A stretch of 64,000 nucleotides of DNA from Harmonia axyridis (Eukaryota; Arthropoda; Insecta; Coleoptera; Coccinellidae): NCBI RefSeq assembly GCF_914767665.1, contig NC_059504.1, positions 42,811,720-42,875,719 on the forward strand. The letters are read 5' to 3'. A program made the translations under genes and the position numbers. The stretch's first letter is position 1. Each line of letters begins with the position of its first letter. This document shows, one piece after another, positions 58,720-64,000 of this stretch. The notes below the pieces were generated by a model, which was not told where the DNA came from, searched no databases, and saw nothing but the letters and a program-made list of their open reading frames with translations.

Positions 58720-59644
58720 GGGTGTTTTTTTTAGAGCTATAGAACTTTATATTGCAATAAAACAACGATGGATTATTCGATTGACATAAATTTTATTTAT
58801 CCGCAAGATAATCTTGTGGCATTACATTTTAAATATGATTTATGGCATATGACCGCCACTGGTGGCTCGGATGTAGTCCCATCTGGACGTCCAATTTTCG
58901 ATGACTTTTTCCCACATTTGTGGCCGTATATCGGCAATAACACGGCGAATGTTGTCTTCCAAATGGTCAAGGGTTTGTGGCTTATCCGCATAGACCAATG
59001 ACTTTACATAGACCCACAGAAAGTAGTCTAGCGGTGTTAAATCACGAGATCTTGAAGGCCAATTCAAAGGTCCAAAACGTGAAATTAGGCGGTCACCAAA
59101 CGTGTCTTTCAATAAATCGATTGTGGCACGAGCTGTGTCACATGTTGCGCCGTCTTGTTGGAACCACAGCTCCTAGACATCATGGTTGTTCAATTCAGGA
59201 ATGAAAAAGTTAGTAATCATGGCTCTATACCGATCACCATTGACTGTAACGTTCTGGTCATCATCGTTTTTGAAGAAGTACGGACCAATGATTCCATCAG
59301 CCCATAAAGCGCACCAAACAGTCAGTTTTTCTGGATGTAACGGTGTTTCGACATACACTTGATGATTAGCTTCACTCCAAATGCGGCAGTTTGGTTTGTT
59401 GACGTAGCCATTCAACCAGAAGTGCGCTTCATCGCTAATGGACGTAGTGCGCGATACATATTCCGCACAGAACCATTATTTTCGAAATAGAATTGCACTA
59501 TTTGCAAGCGTTGTTCAGGCGTGAGTCTATTCATGATGAATTGCCAAACCAAACTGAGAATAAATCACTTGACAACTGTTAAATCGGTCGCCATCTTGAA
59601 TAGTAATGCCAACTTAAAGTTATATACCTCGAAAAAAAACACCC
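58720..59644 (-). mobile_element. DD41D Tc1/mariner deletion derivative, copy 4
   Basis: Bounded by GGGTGTTTTTTTTAGAGC and CCTCGAAAAAAAACACCC. Minus-strand frames encode MNGYVNKPNCRIWSEANHQV, LTVWCALWADGIIGPYFFKN, a stop near 59174, then MKDTFGDRLISRFGP and LTPLDYFLWVYVK. The junction after the N-terminal remnant (ALRPLAMK-like) lacks about ten bases present in copies 1, 2 and 5. Confidence 0.9.
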
Positions 59645-59649
59645 TATAC

Positions 59650-61750
59650 AACCGAATTTGGACAGCTCACTTCAAGGTAAAATCCATTAGTTTTTTGCAA
59701 TGTGAAATTTTTTGTGTTAGAATCACCGTATATCATGAAAATATCAGTTATAAATTCGCCAATGACACCAACAATATTAAAAATATATAGCTTCTGTTTC
59801 GTAATTCCTACCAATCGAGAAAAAGTGAAAGGTAATCTTGGTTATCTATCTAACCTTTTATTTATTGTAATGGAAAAGTCTATGAAATGGACCAGCATTT
59901 TTATGATTCTACACTAATTAAAGCCATGGCTGTAGTTACGTTGGGTAACCAGATAAATTTATGATCGCTCTTGAAGCTTCTGAGGCTTAATTAATCTAAG
60001 AAATTCGGTTATATATCCTACGAATAATATTTATGCAGCAAAGGATGTTGAAAAAAAATATCCCGTTATATGCTCAAACACCATCTTATTTCGATGTAGA
60101 TATCTACAATAAACTCGGTTATTAGAGATCCTCTACGTGTGGTACAAGATAATGCTTTATGTGTTATTGTAATTAGACGGTGTATATTGAAAAAAAATCT
60201 GAATCTAATTCACATTTGAGTAACATGGTAATATTACCTTGTTTAGCGCTATCATTTTGTAGAAATGTTTATAATTTGCGAATATTTTGAATATAATAGT
60301 TTTTCAAAATTGGGATGCTTGTAACTCAGTGATTCGTGCATACATTCAATTATATTTTAGCTGGTTCGCACGTAAATATAAACTCTAAAATGAAAGTACA
60401 AGAAACCTCCGGTGTTACATAATTGAATGTCTGTTGTCTGAATGCATTGGTTTATTTCATTGATAGGTAGTTTTTTGGAAGGTTAATTATTTCAGAAAAC
60501 ATATGGGGCATCAATGATAGTCTGATATGTATATTATGATACAAGTCTACCTCTAGGAAAATCGGAGCATTGCAAATGCAAGTACTTTCAATGCACTCTT
60601 AAGCACTTGTACATACACCATCTTTTTATTATAACCGGCAAAATAAAATTTCGCCGACCTGCTTTGGCCAATTTAAATGAATTTTCTGTTGAGGAACCTC
60701 TATTATTCCTTTCAGGCATATTCAATTTATGAAATCGGTTTTTTCTTGAAATCATCATATCAAATTTATCGAAGGAAGTTTTGTCAATTTCATCAAAAAA
60801 CAGCATTGTTTAAAAGTAGGTACGACGCTCTATAAGTCTATAGTAAAAAGACCAAAAGTAAATGTGAATTTTAGTACCTATTTGTATATTCAAAATTATA
60901 GTTAAAAGCGCTATCTGATCAAAAAGAAATGGCTCTTGACAATTTTATTAATCTAAAATCTAATTTACTACAAAGAGTGGTATTTTCACTGTGAAAACAT
61001 TTTTGTATCAAAAAATATGTCTTAATTTATCGACAATTAATTTGAGATCATGATACACGTAATGTTCCTTCAAAATGATGTTGGAAAACTTATCGGATAA
61101 TTCGTCTGCTCAGGTGACTGATAATTTCAAAATGGTTGCGAATCAAGGAGAACTCTCAATTTTAAATCAAACTAAGGTTTCTTAATCAAGATTCAGACCA
61201 TGCTGAAATTATCGAAAAACATTCGTCTGCAAATTTTAACCCGACCGAGTTTGTAGTTTTAAAATTAACAGGAGAAGTTTTTTAGAGTTCTAACAACCAA
61301 TAAATCATATGAAACAATTTCACCCAATATTGTCAATATTACACTGATGAGTGCATTAAATGCAATTATCAATCACTATGACAACACGATAGTTTGACTT
61401 CATTCCAAATGAATTTCAAATATTCATATTTTGGCAATGATGCGTATGTTCAAAGTATAAATGCGCTAATCAAAGAAAAATTCCCAGTCACAAACATATT
61501 TGGGAAATATTTTTGCTGTGAACGAGAATTTCAATTGAATGAACATATATAGGAGCTTAGAAGAATTGACGTTGACACTAAAAGATTGGGCGGTTATTAT
61601 GAGAAAGAAAGACAGAACCGAATATGAAGAAGCAACGGTGAAGACAATGTGCAACGTTTTGTGCAAACTCTTGCAAAAGAGAACTACAATGACTATAATT
61701 TAAATCATCCCGAGATGCCCACGATGCAATGGTAATAGATCATCTACCAT
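59650..61750. other. No gene recognised
   Basis: AT-rich sequence with short frames that I do not recognise, including a 72-residue basic minus frame at 60588-60806. Confidence 0.45.
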
Positions 61751-61754
61751 ATAA

Positions 61755-62683
61755 CGGATGTTTTTTTTTCGAGGTATTTAACTTTAAGTTGGCATTACTG
61801 TTCAAGATGGCGACCGATTTTACAGCTGTCAAGTGATTTATTCTCAGTTTGGTTTGGCAGTTCATCATGAATAGACTCACGCCTGAACAACGCTTGCAAA
61901 TAGTGCAATTTTATTTCGAAAATAATGGTTCTGTGCGGAATACGTATCGCGCACTACGTCCATTTTATTTTGTTTAGCGATGAAGCGCACTTCTGGTTGA
62001 ATGGCTACGTCAACAAACAAAACTGCCGCATTTGGAGTGAACCTAATCCTCAAGTGTATGTCGAAACACCGTTACATCCAGAAAAACTGACTGTTTGGTG
62101 CGCTTTATGGGCTGAATTATTGGTCCGTACTTCTTCAAAAACGATGATGGCCAGAACGTTACAGTCAATGGTGATCGGTAGCCATGATTACTAACTTTTT
62201 TATTCCTGAATTGAACAACCATGATGTCCAGGAGCTGTGGTTCCAACAAGTCGGCGCAACATGTCACACAGCTCGTGCCACAATCGATTTATTGAGAGAT
62301 ACGTTTGGTGACCGCCTAATTTCACGTTTAGGACCTGTGAATTGGCCTCCAAGATCTTTTGATTTTACACCGCTAGACTACTTTCTGTGGGGCTATGTGA
62401 AGTCATTGGTCTATGCGGATAAGCCACAAACCCTTGACCATTTGGAAGACAACATTCGCCGTGTTATTGCCGATATACGGCCACAAATGTTGGAAAAAGT
62501 CATCGAAAATTGGACGTCCAGATTGGACTACTTCCGAGCAAGCCGTGGCGGTCATATGCCAAAAATCATATTTAAAATGTAATGCCACAAGATTATGTTA
62601 CCGATAAATAAAATTCATGTCAATCGAATAATCCATCGTTGTTTTATTGCAATTTAAAGTTGTATATCTTTAAAAAAACACCC
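61755..62683 (+). mobile_element. DD41D Tc1/mariner deletion derivative, copy 5
   Basis: It begins CGGATGTTTTTTTTTCGAGG and ends TTTAAAAAAACACCC. The plus strand starts MNRLTPEQRLQIVQFYFENN, GSVRNTYRALRPFYFV, then in a shifted frame FILFSDEAHFWLNGYVNKQN, and in another FFIPELNNHDVQELWFQQVG (second catalytic Asp changed to Val) and LTPLDYFLWGYVKSLVYADK to the end. It is the best preserved N-terminus and 3' half of the five. Confidence 0.92.
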
Positions 62684-62689
62684 TTCAGT

Positions 62690-64000
62690 AGGGAACAGCA
62701 ACGAATCTAATGTTTAGTTAAATATAAATAAATTCATACATTTTTTTGTCGAAAAATTTTCCGCTTAATATCCTTCGGGTCTGGACAAATGCCTCATAAT
62801 TTTATGACAAACTTCCCAAGCTCGTAACTTTCGATTGTCATAAAATTATCTCGTCTATTATCAATGTCCTAGGGATATTACTACTGAAAACGACATTCAT
62901 AAAAGTCATATTTACATCTTACATCTTTTCCCATTAACAAACTCAAATTCGGCATTTCGATACTACTCTCAGAATTCAAATTCTGTTATAGAGTTATCGA
63001 GTTTACATCTGAAAGGACGGACCAAATCGAATTTGAATTCGCCATCATTGAGTTGTGACCATAATATATGACTCAAAATTCGAAAATTGTAGACGTAGCG
63101 ACAAAATGAAAAAGCGATCTGTGCGGGGAACGCTGCGCAGAAATACCGGCCAAGAAAAAATATATTCTCCATAAAATATTTGTTTACAAACAGAGACAAT
63201 ATTCACATCACTATATGAAAATTTAAGAACGTATAAGTGTAATCAAAGCAACCTTTGGTCGCAATTCATAATTGAACTGCTCCCACATTCAGACGCAGTA
63301 AAAAAGCCATTACAAGATTTCGACTGTAAAATCGTTATCCTTGATATTTAACAAATTCATATATTGTTACAATAGGTCCACCATAAATAATGATATTCAT
63401 GAAATTAATATTTAAATCGCCTCGATAATTGTGGCCGTAAAGAAAAAAAGTACATGAAATTTAATTAATCTCCAGCTATTCTCAATAGATTTAATTTTCG
63501 GTTTCGGAATTTGAACAGGCTTAACTGATTATTATCACGAAAATAGCCTGACGTAATAGTGTCTAATAGCAGAATATATTTATGCCCACTTACTTTATTG
63601 CATATTTTCATAATTACCCACCAAATTGTTCTCTCGGATATTACCTTCATACCTCACAGCCTTTTCAGAGAACACATCTACATCCATCAACAGTGAATAA
63701 AACCTGATTTTAAAACACTGATAAGTCGAGTTCATCTAGTCGAATGAACGAGATCATGTGAATTGATATTTCTCTACTCCAGTGCTTTTAAACTGTTTAG
63801 ATTGTATTTTTTTACGGTATGAGTTGGGAAGAATAACTAAGATTAATTATTATTCGTAATGGTTGATTATACGGAGTCTTCTCTGGTGTATTCATGATTT
63901 TTCACGAGTTTGTATAGTGCCGGCTCGTTACATCACGTTACATCAGGATTACCAACCAATATTAATTTTTCTTTCGCAATTGGTTTGGCTCCAAACAAGG
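62690..64000. other. No gene recognised
   Basis: AT-rich sequence with short featureless frames to the end of the window. Confidence 0.5.

Noticed and set aside
1..64000. CRISPR arrays, bacterial operons or rRNA genes
   Set aside because: No regular spaced repeats or rRNA motifs were seen; the spliced gene and transposon types are eukaryotic.

Overview
The window looks like nuclear DNA of an insect. It is AT-rich, has no operons, and carries one spliced gene whose introns are packed with transposable elements of types common in insects. A beetle is possible, but the sequence alone does not settle the order.

Host gene: the only conserved host gene I can support is the voltage-gated calcium channel beta subunit (Ca-beta, CACNB family) on the minus strand. 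Nine coding exons join with compatible phases and GT-AG splice sites, from a short N-terminal exon at 34144-34197 down to a last exon at 4930-5129, giving 488 codons. They encode a short N-terminus, the SH3 core, the HOOK linker, the guanylate-kinase-like domain and a charged Arg/Glu/Tyr tail. The UAG at 4932-4930 is followed in the same frame by 115 open codons of the same composition, ending at UAG 4584-4582. A 5' non-coding exon and promoter are proposed at about 34662-35030.

Mobile elements, left to right: nested hAT MITEs (3.4-4.5 kb); a 762-bp hAT derivative with 8-bp target duplication (5.5-6.3 kb); four relics of one RNase H-bearing LINE (8.7, 10.5, 21.7, 31.0 kb); five internally deleted Tc1/mariner copies of DD41D spacing (13.0, 20.7, 22.95, 58.7, 61.8 kb) plus a diverged relative (39 kb); mariner relics (12.3, 17.1, 27.8 kb); a LINE inserted in an antisense LINE (25.2-27.5 kb); a Tc1-like DD34E pair (31.4, 35.4 kb), the second inside a fold-back element and itself hit by a long-inverted-repeat element; two 1705-bp hAT copies, each with its own 8-bp duplication (41.45 and 48.23 kb); a fold-back element with a helix-turn-helix fragment (46.2 kb); and a 404-bp family, three full copies of exactly that length, always at TTCT.

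Most notable: 50650-51591 is a 942-bp element with two apparently identical 252-bp TG...CA long terminal repeats, a 4-bp CCGG duplication, an 18-nt primer-binding site matching the 3' end of tRNA-Trp, a polypurine tract and no credible protein. Each LTR holds a tRNA-like segment with Pol III A and B boxes followed by a complete type III hammerhead ribozyme whose two loops are complementary over 10 nt. This is the architecture of a plant-type retrozyme with an extra Pol III module, here in an animal. Cleavage at both ribozymes would release a 690-nt RNA.

The right part (51.6-64 kb) holds no recognised host exon; it is probably upstream intergenic sequence or an intron of a longer isoform.
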